DNA of 35,131 nucleotides from Ktedonobacterales bacterium (GTDB taxonomy: Bacteria; Chloroflexota; Ktedonobacteria; Ktedonobacterales; JADMIN01): contig JAICSR010000004.1 in the NCBI GenBank assembly GCA_025936795.1, positions 1 to 35,131 of the forward strand, in the 5' to 3' direction. Under the pieces are notes generated by a model that searched no databases, was not told the DNA's origin, and saw only the letters and a list, made by a program, of their open reading frames with translations. Made by a program: the position numbers and the translations under genes. This document shows, piece by piece, positions 7,678 to 15,534 of this stretch; position 1 is the stretch's first letter; every line of letters starts with the position of its first letter.

Positions 7678-9027
7678 ATGGGGCGGGCAGGAAAGCGGGT
7701 GGAGCGCATGGCGCAGGTAATCAGTCCGACAACAGCGCCAGCGGAGCGAACGCTGGACAGCGGGCGGCGCTGGCTGACGCTGGCGCGCGTCGTGTGGGTC
7801 GTGGTGGTCGCCTTCGACCTGGCGATGTTCGCGCTCAGCCTGGGGCCGAGCTATGCGCTCTTCCAGCAGCCCTGCGTCAGCCCGAACCAGGCGGAGTGCG
7901 GCACAGTTCAGCTTGCGCTCGCCGACTGGCGCGCGATGCAGGCGCATGGCATTTCGCCCGCCGCCTATAGCGCCTTCACGCTTGGCGTCCTCGTGGCAGC
8001 CTCCCTGATCTTCTTCGCAGTCGGCTTTCTGATTGCCTGGCGCAAGTGGGGCGAGCTGATGGGCCTCTTTGTCTCGGCGCTGCTCATCACGTTCGGCTCA
8101 ACCGGCGTCTCCGATACGCTGACGGAAGGCTCGAACGCGCATCCGCTCCTCGGCGTTGCGCAATTCGTTGTCGTCGTGCTGTCGTATCCCGCGCTGGCCA
8201 CCTTCATGCTGACCTTCCCAACAGGACGCTTCGCGCCGCGCTGGACGGCATGGATTGTCCTGCTGTGGATCGTCCAGTTCGGCGTGTTTATCTTTGGCGC
8301 TCCACCCTATGCGCTGGCCGTGTCCGTCGCCATCACCTGGGGCAGTTGTGCGCTGACGCAGGTGTATCGCTATCGGCGGCTCTACACTCCAATGCAGCGG
8401 CGCCAGACCAAGTGGGTCGTCTTCAGTCTGGCGCTGGCTTGCGCGCTCGCGCCGCTGACCTTCGCGCTGCCTGCGCTCGTACCCGAACTGAACACGCCTG
8501 GCTCACTCCTTCGGCTCGGCAGCGCCGTGGGGCTGGCGCTCTTCTGGGCGCCCATCTCGCTCGGCGTGGGGGTCGCCATCCTGCGCTCGCAACTCTATGA
8601 TATTGACCTGCTCATCAATCGCGCGCTGGTGTATGGCCTGCTCACGGCGATTCTGGGCGGCGTCTACGCGGGCGGCGTGATCGGCGGGCAGCGGCTCGTC
8701 TCGGCGCTCACGGGCGTGCATGTGCAGGAGTCGCCAGTGACGATTGTGCTGACCACGCTGGTGGTGGCGGCGCTCTTCCAGCCCCTGCGCCATCGCCTGC
8801 AATCACTGATTGACCGGCGGTTCTTCCGCAGCAAATACGATGCGGCGCGCGCCGTGGCGGGCTTCAGCGCAACCCTGCGCTCGGAGGTGAACATGCCTGA
8901 TCTCACCGCCCATCTGCTCGACATCGTAGATGAGACGATGCGCCCCGAACACCTCTCGCTCTGGCTGCGCTCCGAACGGCGTGTGGCTGTGGATCGTCGC
9001 CTCGCGGAAGCGACCGACGAGCGCTAG
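7678..9027 (+). CDS. Kinase-less multi-helix sensor-like membrane protein
   Basis: 449 residues. About eight to ten transmembrane segments fill 30-370. They are followed by a juxtamembrane stretch, PLRHRLQSLIDRRFFRSKYD (about 363-382), and an HLLDIVDETMRPEHLSLWLR-like segment near the end. This architecture is a recurrent Chloroflexota/actinobacterial sensor-histidine-kinase input module, but the protein stops before any HisKA or HATPase_c domain. I see no H-box, N-box or G-box. It may be a signalling adaptor, a stand-alone sensor or a truncation. The start is uncertain: ATG 7678 has little ribosome site, GTG 7699 has AGGA 6 nt upstream, and ATG 7708 is also in frame. Confidence 0.7.
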   Translation: MGRAGKRVERMAQVISPTTAPAERTLDSGRRWLTLARVVWVVVVAFDLAMFALSLGPSYALFQQPCVSPNQAECGTVQLALADWRAMQAHGISPAAYSAFTLGVLVAASLIFFAVGFLIAWRKWGELMGLFVSALLITFGSTGVSDTLTEGSNAHPLLGVAQFVVVVLSYPALATFMLTFPTGRFAPRWTAWIVLLWIVQFGVFIFGAPPYALAVSVAITWGSCALTQVYRYRRLYTPMQRRQTKWVVFSLALACALAPLTFALPALVPELNTPGSLLRLGSAVGLALFWAPISLGVGVAILRSQLYDIDLLINRALVYGLLTAILGGVYAGGVIGGQRLVSALTGVHVQESPVTIVLTTLVVAALFQPLRHRLQSLIDRRFFRSKYDAARAVAGFSATLRSEVNMPDLTAHLLDIVDETMRPEHLSLWLRSERRVAVDRRLAEATDER

Positions 9028-9033
9028 CTGGCA

Positions 9034-9073
9034 GCGTCGCCCGGCATGCCCAATCGCGCGGGCCGGGCGACGC
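9034..9073 (+). terminator. Strong 12-bp inverted repeat after the sensor-like gene
   Basis: GCGTCGCCCGGC (9034-9045) pairs perfectly with GCCGGGCGACGC (9062-9073) around a 16-nt loop, 7 nt after the upstream stop. There is no U-run, so it would be an intrinsic-like or RNA-stabilising hairpin. Confidence 0.55.
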
Positions 9074-9159
9074 CGCTCCCAACGGGTCGGCGGTGAGCGC
9101 AGCGGTGTTCTCAGCGTAGTATCCGCTGATGAGAAGCGGAGGACGCTCCCAGCGGGACA

Positions 9160-10674
9160 ATGCCGCCCCTCAGTTTGCGCGTTCAGACATACCCGGCCCT
9201 GAAGGACAATGCGCGCTCCATGCCTACCGAGAGGACCCGCACGGCGACGCTCCATGCGCCCGATGCCCAACCCGCAGCGCTGGCGCGGCAGGCGCCCTGG
9301 CGCCGCTGGACGGCGCGCGGCGTGCTGGAGACGGCGCTCATCATCCTTGGACTGCTCGCCAACCTCACCTTGCTGCCGCATACCATCGCGGGTGACGGCG
9401 CTCGCCGCTATGCAGCCCTCGAGCAACTTTTGAGCGGCGCCGGTATCCCGAATGTCCAATATTCGCTGATTGGACCGATCTTCGCCGCGCCGCTCTGGTT
9501 CATCGGCAGGCTTTTCGCACAACCCGCCGCCTGGGTCGAAAGCTACAACACACTGCTCTATGCGTTGGGGCTGCTCGCGCTCTACCTGCTGTTGCGTGGC
9601 CACATGGAGGGACGCCTGCTGCGCGCCTTTCTGCTGCTGATGACGCTTGCCTCGATGTTTCCCTACCACCTGACGCAGTTCTATGGCGAGGTCTTTACGG
9701 CAATACTGGTGGCGGTCGGCCTCGCGCTCGCCACGCTGCATCGCCGGGGCGCGCTGGGCGGACTGGCGCTCGTGGCCATCGGCGTCGCGAATACGCCAGC
9801 GACCATCGTTGGGCTTGGTCTCGCGCTGGCCAGACGCATCTGGGAGACGCGCAGGCTGCGCGCAGGCCTCGCCCTGCTTGCTGCGCTCGCGCTGATCGCC
9901 ATCGAATCGTGGCTGCGGCGTGGCAGCGCGCTCAACGATGGCTACCAGAACAATCATGGCATCCATACGCCGATGCCCTTCTCCGGGGCGCCCGGCTTCA
10001 GCTATCCGCTGCTGCTGGGGCTGCTCGCGATTCTGCTCTCCTTCGGCAAGGGGCTGATCTTCTTCACGCCGGGCCTCTTCCTGCCGATGCGGCTCCGCAT
10101 TGGCGAGCTATGGGGCGAGGGTAGTCCCATCTGGGCCATGTACAGCCTCTGGCTCTGCTTCGTCGGCGGGCTGATTCTGGTCTACGCCAAGTGGTGGGCA
10201 TGGTATGGTGGCTGGTTCTGGGGGCCACGCTTCTTTCTCTTCGCCTGCATCCCCGCCTCCTTCGCCCTCGCCGTCTGGACACAGCGACCCTCGGCGCGGC
10301 TCTCGCTCAACCTGCTGGCGCTGGCCACGCTGGCGCTCTCGGTCTGGGTGGGCATCAACGGCGCGGTGTTCAATCAGGCTGACCTCTCGCTCTGCGCCAA
10401 TCACCACTACCTGCTCGAAGCCTATTGCCACTTCACGCCGGACTACAGCGCCCTCTGGCGCCCGCTCGTCAACCTCTACCTCGTCGGCCTGGGGCCACGC
10501 TTCGTCGGCATCTATGCGCTGGCGCCTGCCACGGTCGCATTCGGCGTCTATGCGCTGCTGGTTGGCGGCTACCTCTCACTGCCACTGGTGCGTGCGATCT
10601 GGGCGCAGTCGCGCACGGTTCTTGGCGCGTGGGCGCTGCGCCTCGCCACGTTTCGGAGTGAACTACGCTTCTGA
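9160..10674 (+). CDS. GT-C-like multi-pass membrane protein, putative glycosyltransferase
   Basis: 504 residues with about ten to twelve hydrophobic helices. A first-loop Asp within IAGDGARRYAALEQLL (about 75-90) and a long second loop with aromatic residues (NVQYSLIGP) resemble GT-C glycosyltransferases that use lipid-phosphate sugars. FGKGLIFFTPGLFLP (about 295-309) resembles the SPGLFLY-type motif of mycobacterial arabinosyl- or mannosyltransferase-like proteins. No specific substrate can be assigned. The start is uncertain: ATG 9160 has only a weak GGGA upstream, and ATG 9220 (MPTERTRTA) is in frame with AAGGA 13 nt upstream. The 3' end overlaps the convergent downstream gene by 12 bp. 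Confidence 0.65.
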   Translation: MPPLSLRVQTYPALKDNARSMPTERTRTATLHAPDAQPAALARQAPWRRWTARGVLETALIILGLLANLTLLPHTIAGDGARRYAALEQLLSGAGIPNVQYSLIGPIFAAPLWFIGRLFAQPAAWVESYNTLLYALGLLALYLLLRGHMEGRLLRAFLLLMTLASMFPYHLTQFYGEVFTAILVAVGLALATLHRRGALGGLALVAIGVANTPATIVGLGLALARRIWETRRLRAGLALLAALALIAIESWLRRGSALNDGYQNNHGIHTPMPFSGAPGFSYPLLLGLLAILLSFGKGLIFFTPGLFLPMRLRIGELWGEGSPIWAMYSLWLCFVGGLILVYAKWWAWYGGWFWGPRFFLFACIPASFALAVWTQRPSARLSLNLLALATLALSVWVGINGAVFNQADLSLCANHHYLLEAYCHFTPDYSALWRPLVNLYLVGLGPRFVGIYALAPATVAFGVYALLVGGYLSLPLVRAIWAQSRTVLGAWALRLATFRSELRF

Positions 10675-11412
10675 GCGATGTGTGGCGCCCACACGGCGAG
10701 CTATGCGTGACAATTGTTCAGCTGGTCGCACGATCAGCGCCAGCCGCAGCGCCAGCGCCAGTGTCAGGCCGAGGATCAGCCCGGCGCCGACGCCGAGCGT
10801 CAGACCAGCGCGCAGCCCGTCCCAGCGGCCTGGGTCGAGTCCGTAGAAGTGGACGCCGGACGGGCGCGGCGTGTAGAGCATGGCGGCGAGCAGCCCATAG
10901 ACCAATCCGACGCCTGCGCCCCACAGCGGCGTCAGCCAGAGCGGCGTCAGTGTGCGGCGCGTGGCGCTCGTCTCGCCTCTGCGCAGGCCCGCTGCCAGTC
11001 CCGTGAGCGCCGCGACGACTAGCAGCCAGGCGACCACCGATGCGCCGCTGGCCGCCAGCGGAGTGATTGCGCCAGCCAGCCACGCCACGCTCGCCAGCCC
11101 ATGCGTCCGCTCCGCAGATGTTACCGCCATCGCGAGGCAGGCGCCCCAGGCGAGCGCGCTGGCCAGCAGCAACACTGCGAGCAGCAGCCGCAGCGCGCCA
11201 TGCGCCCGCATGCGCAGGCCCAGGCTCATCCCCAGCGCGCCGACGCCACAGAGCAGCGCGGCCAGCGCCGCCAGCAGTGGCCAGCCGCCCAGCGCATCAG
11301 GCAGTCCACTGGGCGGCAGCAGATCGCTGATCAGCATCGCAAGCGCCACTAGCCCCGCGCCTGCCAGCAGCGCCACGAGAACGCGCGCCCCCGCGTCTGT
11401 CAGATCGCGCAT
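10663..11412 (-). CDS. Unrecognised integral membrane protein
   Basis: About 249 residues with six or so Ala/Leu-rich transmembrane segments. I do not recognise a family. Features are a polar loop with RRGETSATRRTLTP and an aromatic GVHFYGLDPGRWDGL stretch before the last helix pair. ATG at 11412 (MRDLTDAGARV) is preferred: AGAGGA lies about 10 nt upstream, and the open frame further upstream (to 11526) is Arg-rich and non-conserved in appearance. GTG 11418 is an alternative. The stop codon lies inside the last codons of the convergent GT-C-like gene. Downstream of clpE on the same strand, but a strong hairpin at 11530-11564 separates them. Confidence 0.6.
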   Translation of the reverse strand: MRDLTDAGARVLVALLAGAGLVALAMLISDLLPPSGLPDALGGWPLLAALAALLCGVGALGMSLGLRMRAHGALRLLLAVLLLASALAWGACLAMAVTSAERTHGLASVAWLAGAITPLAASGASVVAWLLVVAALTGLAAGLRRGETSATRRTLTPLWLTPLWGAGVGLVYGLLAAMLYTPRPSGVHFYGLDPGRWDGLRAGLTLGVGAGLILGLTLALALRLALIVRPAEQLSRIARRVGATHRSEA

Positions 11413-11529
11413 GGCCACCGCATCCTCTTTTCTCGCTCTCCTCGCCCCGCTCTCTGCTCTCTGACGCCGCTGCCTCCACTGAATTTTCACGCGGAGGTTA
11501 CTGCCAGGCCACGCCCGCGCAGACACGAC

Positions 11530-11564
11530 GAGGCCCCCACTCCCGGCTTGGGAATGGGGGCCTC
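11530..11564 (-). terminator. Hairpin terminator after clpE
   Basis: GAGGCCCCCACTCCC (11530-11544) pairs with GGGAATGGGGGCCTC (11550-11564) across a 5-nt loop with one mismatch, 25 nt beyond the clpE stop. It lacks a U-tract but the stem is very stable. It lies between clpE and the next minus-strand gene. Confidence 0.7.
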
Positions 11565-11589
11565 TGAGAGAGTACGTCAGGCGCTCAGA

Positions 11590-13881
11590 TTACGCCTGCT
11601 GGGGATGCAGCTGCGGGTTGGCGGCCTGGCGGACGATTGGCTCGCCGCTCGCCGTCACCTTCACCACATCACCCTCCACCGTCAGCGTGGCTGTTTGCCC
11701 TGGCTGCACCGTGCCAGCCAGCAGCGCATCAGCCAGCGTGTCATCCACGCTCGTCTGAATGGCCCGGCGTAGCGGTCGCGCGCCGAACTCTGGATCAAAG
11801 CCTACGCGCATCAGATACTCGCGCAGGTCGTCACCAAACGTCAGCTCAATGCCCTGCTCGCGCAGGCGCGCCTCAGACTGCTCCAGCAGCAGATCAACGA
11901 TCTGGCGCAGCTCGTCGCGACCCAGCGAGTGGAAGACGACGATCTGATCAATCCGGTTGATGAACTCAGGCCGGAAGGCGCGGCGCAGACCCTCCATCGC
12001 CTTGGCGCGCTTCTGCGCCTCGGCGCTGTCCTGCGCGTTCTCGGCGTCGCCCCACTTGCTGGGCATGAAGCCGATGTTCGCGCGGCGGATGTCTTCGCTG
12101 GCGGCGTTGCTGGTCATGATGATGACGGTGTTCTTGAAGTCTACCGTGCGACCCTGACCATCCGTCAGCCGCCCGTCATCCAGAATCTGCAAGAGCGCAT
12201 TGAAGACCTCAGGATGCGCCTTCTCGATCTCATCGAACAGCACCACGCTGTAGGGGCGTCGGCGCACCTGCTCGGTGAGCTGGCCGCCCTCGTCGTAGCC
12301 GACATAGCCCGGAGGGCTGCCGAACAGACGCGAGACCGTGTGGCCCTCCATATACTCAGACATATCCAGCCGGATCAGCGCATCCTGACTGCCGAAGATT
12401 TCAGCCGCCAGTGCACGCGCCAGCTCCGTCTTACCAACGCCCGTCGGCCCCATGAACAGGAAGGAACCAATTGGGCGGCGAGGGTCTTTCATCCCCGCGC
12501 GCGACCGACGAATCGCTCGCGCGACCGCGCTGATCGCCTCGTCCTGACCGATGACGCGCTTGTGCAGGTCACCTTCCAGGTTGATGAGGTTGGCGCGCTC
12601 CGACTCCAGCATCTGGCTCACCGGCACGCCGGTCCAGTTCTCGACCGCCTTCGCGATCTCCTCTGGCGTCACCAGCAGCGTTGGCGATCCCGCCGTCTTG
12701 CTCTGCGCCTCGTCCAGCCGCTCTTGCAGATGCAGCTCGCGCTGGCGCAGCTTCGCGGCCTTCTCATACTCTTCGGCCAGCGCAGCGGCTTCCTTCTGCT
12801 GTTGCAGCTCGGCCAGTTCGCGCTCTAGCTCGTGAACCGCCTCCGGGCCAATCAGCCCGCTCTCGATAGCCTCCAGCCGCAGCGACGCCGACGCTTCGTC
12901 CATCACGTCAATCGCCTTGTCGGGCAGGAAACGGTCGTTGATGTAGCGATCGGAGAGCTTCACAGCCGCCTCGATGGCCTCATCGGTGATGCTGACGCTG
13001 TGGTGCGCCTCGTAGCTGGGGCGCAAGATGCGCAGCATCGCGATGGCCTCTTCGACCGATGGCTCGCCAACCTTTACCGGCTGGAAACGCCGCTCTAGCG
13101 CCGCATCCTTCTCGATATGCTTGCGATACTCATCGAGCGTGGTTGCGCCGATGACGCGCAACTCGCCGCGTGAGAGCGCTGGCTTCAGCAGGTCAGCCGC
13201 GCCGACCGCGCCTTCCGCCGCGCCCGCCCCGACGACGGTGTGTAGCTCGTCAATGAAGAGGATCACCTCAGGATTCGCGCGTACCTCTTCGAGGATGTTC
13301 TTCACGCGCTCCTCAAACTGCCCACGGAACATCGCGCCCGCGACCATGCCGCCAATGTTGATGGCGACGATGCGCGCATCGCGCAGGCTCGGCGGCACAT
13401 TGCCCTCGGCGACACGACGGGCGATGCCCTCGACAATCGCCGTCTTACCGACGCCCGGCTCACCAATCAGCACCGGGTTGTTCTTCTGGCGACGACCCAG
13501 CACCGTCAGCACGCGGCGAATCTCACGCTCGCGGCCACTGGCCGGGTCCAGCTTGCCATCGCGCGCGTCCTGGGTCAGGTCGCGCCCGAACTGGTCAATC
13601 GTCGGAGTCTTGCTATGCTTGTTCGGCTCGCGCTGGGCAGTGGCTGCGGCTCCAGGCCGTCCAGCCCCCATCGGAGCGCCATTCGCATTGAGCATGCCGC
13701 CGCCGTTGAAGAACGAGTTGAACATGCTGCCGTAATCGGCGCCGCCAGACTCGGCATTCATCTGTCCGAGCAGCTCCTCAGCGCACTGACGGCAGTAAAA
13801 GTGCTGCTCACGACGACCATTCGTGACTGAGTTCAGTCGGACGCGGGCGTCGTTGACGTTGCAGCGCTCACATTTTTGCAT
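11590..13881 (-). CDS. clpE: ClpE-like ATP-dependent protease ATPase subunit with N-terminal zinc finger
   Basis: 763 residues. A Hsp100 unfoldase that would feed substrates to ClpP. The N-terminus has a C4 zinc finger (C4, C7, C30, C33) in place of the usual Clp_N repeats, followed by a Gly/Ala-rich linker, which is the ClpE arrangement. AAA-1 has Walker A GEPGVGKT (140-147) and Walker B ILFIDE (207-212). A short coiled middle domain with a UVR-like segment [13 protein letters not shown] (370-382) follows. AAA-2 has GPTGVGKT (478-485), VVLFDE (546-551) and an IGF tripeptide (603-605), the ClpP-docking type. ATG at 13881 has GGGGGA upstream. clpP is not in the window. I found no CIRCE or CtsR-like heptad repeats upstream. 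It is the next minus-strand gene after the dead TnpA homologue. Confidence 0.93.
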   Translation of the reverse strand: MQKCERCNVNDARVRLNSVTNGRREQHFYCRQCAEELLGQMNAESGGADYGSMFNSFFNGGGMLNANGAPMGAGRPGAAATAQREPNKHSKTPTIDQFGRDLTQDARDGKLDPASGREREIRRVLTVLGRRQKNNPVLIGEPGVGKTAIVEGIARRVAEGNVPPSLRDARIVAINIGGMVAGAMFRGQFEERVKNILEEVRANPEVILFIDELHTVVGAGAAEGAVGAADLLKPALSRGELRVIGATTLDEYRKHIEKDAALERRFQPVKVGEPSVEEAIAMLRILRPSYEAHHSVSITDEAIEAAVKLSDRYINDRFLPDKAIDVMDEASASLRLEAIESGLIGPEAVHELERELAELQQQKEAAALAEEYEKAAKLRQRELHLQERLDEAQSKTAGSPTLLVTPEEIAKAVENWTGVPVSQMLESERANLINLEGDLHKRVIGQDEAISAVARAIRRSRAGMKDPRRPIGSFLFMGPTGVGKTELARALAAEIFGSQDALIRLDMSEYMEGHTVSRLFGSPPGYVGYDEGGQLTEQVRRRPYSVVLFDEIEKAHPEVFNALLQILDDGRLTDGQGRTVDFKNTVIIMTSNAASEDIRRANIGFMPSKWGDAENAQDSAEAQKRAKAMEGLRRAFRPEFINRIDQIVVFHSLGRDELRQIVDLLLEQSEARLREQGIELTFGDDLREYLMRVGFDPEFGARPLRRAIQTSVDDTLADALLAGTVQPGQTATLTVEGDVVKVTASGEPIVRQAANPQLHPQQA

Positions 13882-13923
13882 TCTATCGTCCCCCTTTTGT
13901 AGGGTGTCGCGCGGCTCTACACG

Positions 13924-13944
13924 GGCTAGCGCTCAGGCTAGCGC
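13924..13944. promoter_or_regulatory. Repeated GGCTAGCGC motif upstream of clpE
   Basis: GGCTAGCGC occurs twice with a 12-bp period (13924-13932 and 13936-13944). Each contains the palindrome GCTAGC, so the pair can also form a 6-bp hairpin. It lies 43-63 nt before the clpE start, in a position suitable for an operator. No known regulator site is matched. Confidence 0.35.
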
Positions 13945-14047
13945 CCTCTCCGCACGTTGTCTCTGTGGTTGTGTTGATTGCGTTGGCCGCCTCACCGCTG
14001 GCGACCCCATCTCCGAAGCCAGTCTCAGATTCGCTCCACTGGCGGCG

Positions 14048-14515
14048 TCACTCCTCATCGCCAGCCGCCTCTTCACCTGAAGTCAACTGGACTTTCCTTG
14101 GGCGTCCACGCGGCTTGCGGGGCGGTTGCGCCGCCTCGAAGCGCTCGAACACCTCTGCTGCCGTCAGTTGATCGCCCGCCATCACCAGATAGGCGCGTGT
14201 CCACAGGGTCGGAATCCGTGTGAGTTCCGGGAACTCATCGCGCAAGATACGCGACGTGTGGGCCTTGATCTGGCAGACGATGCGATGTGGCGCGAGCGTC
14301 GGCGGCGCCGCCGCCACCAGGTAAACCCGGTCGGGCAGCACCATCACCAGCAGCGGATGAAACTCCACTGCGCTCGCGCGTTCTTCTATAAGCGCGCGTA
14401 GCCGCTCGGCCACCTCGCCGGTCAGACACGGCTTGGAGCGCATGGGACCCCAGACGAAGTGATACGTGATGCTCCACGCATCATCCGCGTCCTGTTGAAT
14501 ATTGTGTATATCCAT
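14048..14515 (-). CDS. Exapted IS200/IS605 TnpA homologue: active-site-null HUH domain with AT-hook
   Basis: 155 residues. The fold signature is that of Y1 HUH transposase TnpA: WSITYHFVWGPMRSK (14-28), VMVLPDRVYLVAAAPP (57-72), IVCQIKAHTSRILRDEFPEL (79-98) and LWTRAYLV (104-111). In active TnpA the third strand reads PDHVHL and the nucleophile is a Tyr in a KYIExQ-like helix. Here the two His are Arg63 and Tyr65, and the Tyr position is Phe126 (ERFEAAQ). All three catalytic residues are therefore missing. After the domain comes PRKPRGRPRK (132-141), a classic AT-hook, then an acidic tail. No tnpB and no element ends are seen. ATG 14515 is preferred (AGGTGA 5 nt upstream); GTG 14524 is the alternative. 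It precedes clpE on the same strand by 166 nt. DNA binding is inferred. Confidence 0.8.
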   Translation of the reverse strand: MDIHNIQQDADDAWSITYHFVWGPMRSKPCLTGEVAERLRALIEERASAVEFHPLLVMVLPDRVYLVAAAPPTLAPHRIVCQIKAHTSRILRDEFPELTRIPTLWTRAYLVMAGDQLTAAEVFERFEAAQPPRKPRGRPRKVQLTSGEEAAGDEE

Positions 14516-14531
14516 GTCACTCACCTACATA

Positions 14532-14561
14532 TTTATACCGCATTCCCGGACTGTACGTCAA
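14532..14561 (-). promoter_or_regulatory. Near-consensus sigma70-type promoter for the TnpA-like gene
   Basis: Minus strand: TTGACG (14556-14561), 18-nt spacer, TATAAA (14532-14537). The start codon at 14515 is only 16 nt beyond the -10, so the leader is very short. The remainder of the 14516-14909 gap holds an AT-rich patch at about 14600-14625 and the divergent promoter region annotated at 14770-14816. Confidence 0.75.
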
Positions 14562-14769
14562 GGGTTTCGGCGCCCAATCCTGTAGATTCGTCTGAGCGAT
14601 CTACACAATTTTATTGTACCGTATCTACGCCAGCGCATGGCGCCGGGTTGCGCGCCTGAGGGCGCGCCTGGGCGTTCAGCGTGCGAATCTTGCGCAACTC
14701 TAACACTGCCGCTCGGCGCGGAAGCCGCAACGCGCCAGCAGCCGAGCCGAATCAGCAGCGGCGCGTTGT

Positions 14770-14816
14770 AACCTATCGTGATACGATGTGGTGTATGCTA
14801 TACTGTCCCATAGGTT
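14770..14816 (+). promoter_or_regulatory. Promoter with flanking inverted repeats for the small membrane protein
   Basis: TGC-TATACT (14796-14804) is an extended -10. It is bracketed by AACCTAT (14770-14776) and ATAGGTT (14810-14816), a perfect 7-bp inverted repeat. Where a -35 would sit lies a second palindrome, ATCGT-GAT-ACGAT (14775-14787). The arrangement suggests repressor binding across the promoter. The leader to the GTG at 14910 is about 100 nt and contains an extra AGGAGG (14834-14839). Confidence 0.55.
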
Positions 14817-14909
14817 GTGTGACGTATCTGCGTAGGAGGAAAGCCGTTCGTGCGGCGCTTTCGCCCACGGGCGCGCAATGACCCTCACGCGAAAACAGGA
14901 GTGTGCAAC

Positions 14910-15170
14910 GTGGCGCAAGAGACCTACAAGATTCATGAAGTGCAGTGGTGGGGCCTGCCCGTAGGCGTCGTCTTTATCGTGTCGTCCATCGCGGCGACGC
15001 TCTATGCCAACCAGGGCAACGACACCATTACCAACGGCGTCGTCGGAGCCATCGCGTTGTTGGTGCTTGCCTTTGGTATCTTCAGCCTTGGCGCCTTTAT
15101 CTACAGCATCATTGCCCGGGCAGTCGCCCGCACCGAGGCGAAGAACTTCATTCCTGAAGCGACGCACTAA
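14910..15170 (+). CDS. Small two-helix membrane protein
   Basis: 86 residues, not a family I recognise. Two hydrophobic helices (about 14-33 and 41-67) are joined by a short polar turn, YANQGNDTIT, with a soluble tail ARTEAKNFIPEATH. GTG at 14910 has AGGAG 8 nt upstream. A second in-frame GTG at 14850 also has AGGAGG 9 nt upstream and would add 20 Arg-rich residues, so the start is ambiguous. The operator-like promoter and the terminator at 15186-15237 make it a self-contained unit. Confidence 0.7.
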   Translation: MAQETYKIHEVQWWGLPVGVVFIVSSIAATLYANQGNDTITNGVVGAIALLVLAFGIFSLGAFIYSIIARAVARTEAKNFIPEATH

Positions 15171-15185
15171 TCGTCCACCTGAACG

Positions 15186-15237
15186 AACAGGCCAGGCAAT
15201 CCACGGTGTCCCATGCGTGGACCGCTCGGCCTGTTTT
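15186..15237 (+). terminator. Rho-independent terminator
   Basis: AACAGGCC (15186-15193) pairs with GGCCTGTT (15228-15235), with an inner stem TCCACG/CGTGGA (15200-15205/15216-15221), and the stem runs into TTTT (15234-15237). It lies 15 nt after the stop of the small membrane protein. Confidence 0.7.
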
Positions 15238-15248
15238 GCATGCGTCCA

Positions 15249-15335
15249 GCGCTGCTCCATGCGCTGCTCCATGCCTGCTCACCCTCCGCGCCCGCGACGA
15301 ACACCTCCGAACACCTCCGAACACCTCCGAACACC
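15249..15335. repeat. Short tandem duplications in an intergenic region
   Basis: Two exact copies of a 12-bp unit GCGCTGCTCCAT (15249-15272) are followed by 3.6 exact copies of the 10-bp unit AACACCTCCG (15300-15335). The rest of the 15171-15534 gap, apart from the terminator, shows no gene and no clear promoter. Confidence 0.8.
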
Positions 15336-15534
15336 GCTACGTCCCAACCGCTGCGCCATACCCCCACTGCGCAGCGCACCGTCCCAGCATTGCGACGCAG
15401 GCTTCCTCCTGCGGGCTTGCGTGTCTCCCATCGCGCCAGCCATAATCAGGAGAGAGAACACTGCCTGGTGTGCGCTACACCGCCGACATCGTTCGCAATC
15501 GGAGCGCAGAGTCCTTCGAGTGGAGGTGGGCATC

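Noticed and set aside
8803-9966. Minus-strand frame spanning the sensor-like gene end and the GT-C-like gene
   Set aside because: Polar, repetitive composition and no ribosome site; both plus-strand genes show clear transmembrane patterns.
11929-12828. Plus-strand frame opposite clpE
   Set aside because: Antisense shadow; ClpE motifs are complete on the minus strand.
13882-14047. CIRCE or CtsR operator upstream of clpE
   Set aside because: No matching inverted repeat or direct heptads were found; only a GGCTAGCGC pair is present.
14048-14515. Active IS200/IS605 transposase or complete insertion sequence
   Set aside because: HUH histidines and the tyrosine are replaced, no tnpB and no hairpin ends flank the gene.
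14878-14964. Short peptide frame starting ATG 14878 inside the small membrane protein leader
   Set aside because: About 28 codons, out of frame with and overlapping the gene, no ribosome site of its own.
15300-15335. CRISPR array
   Set aside because: The repeats are 10 bp, directly adjacent and without spacers.
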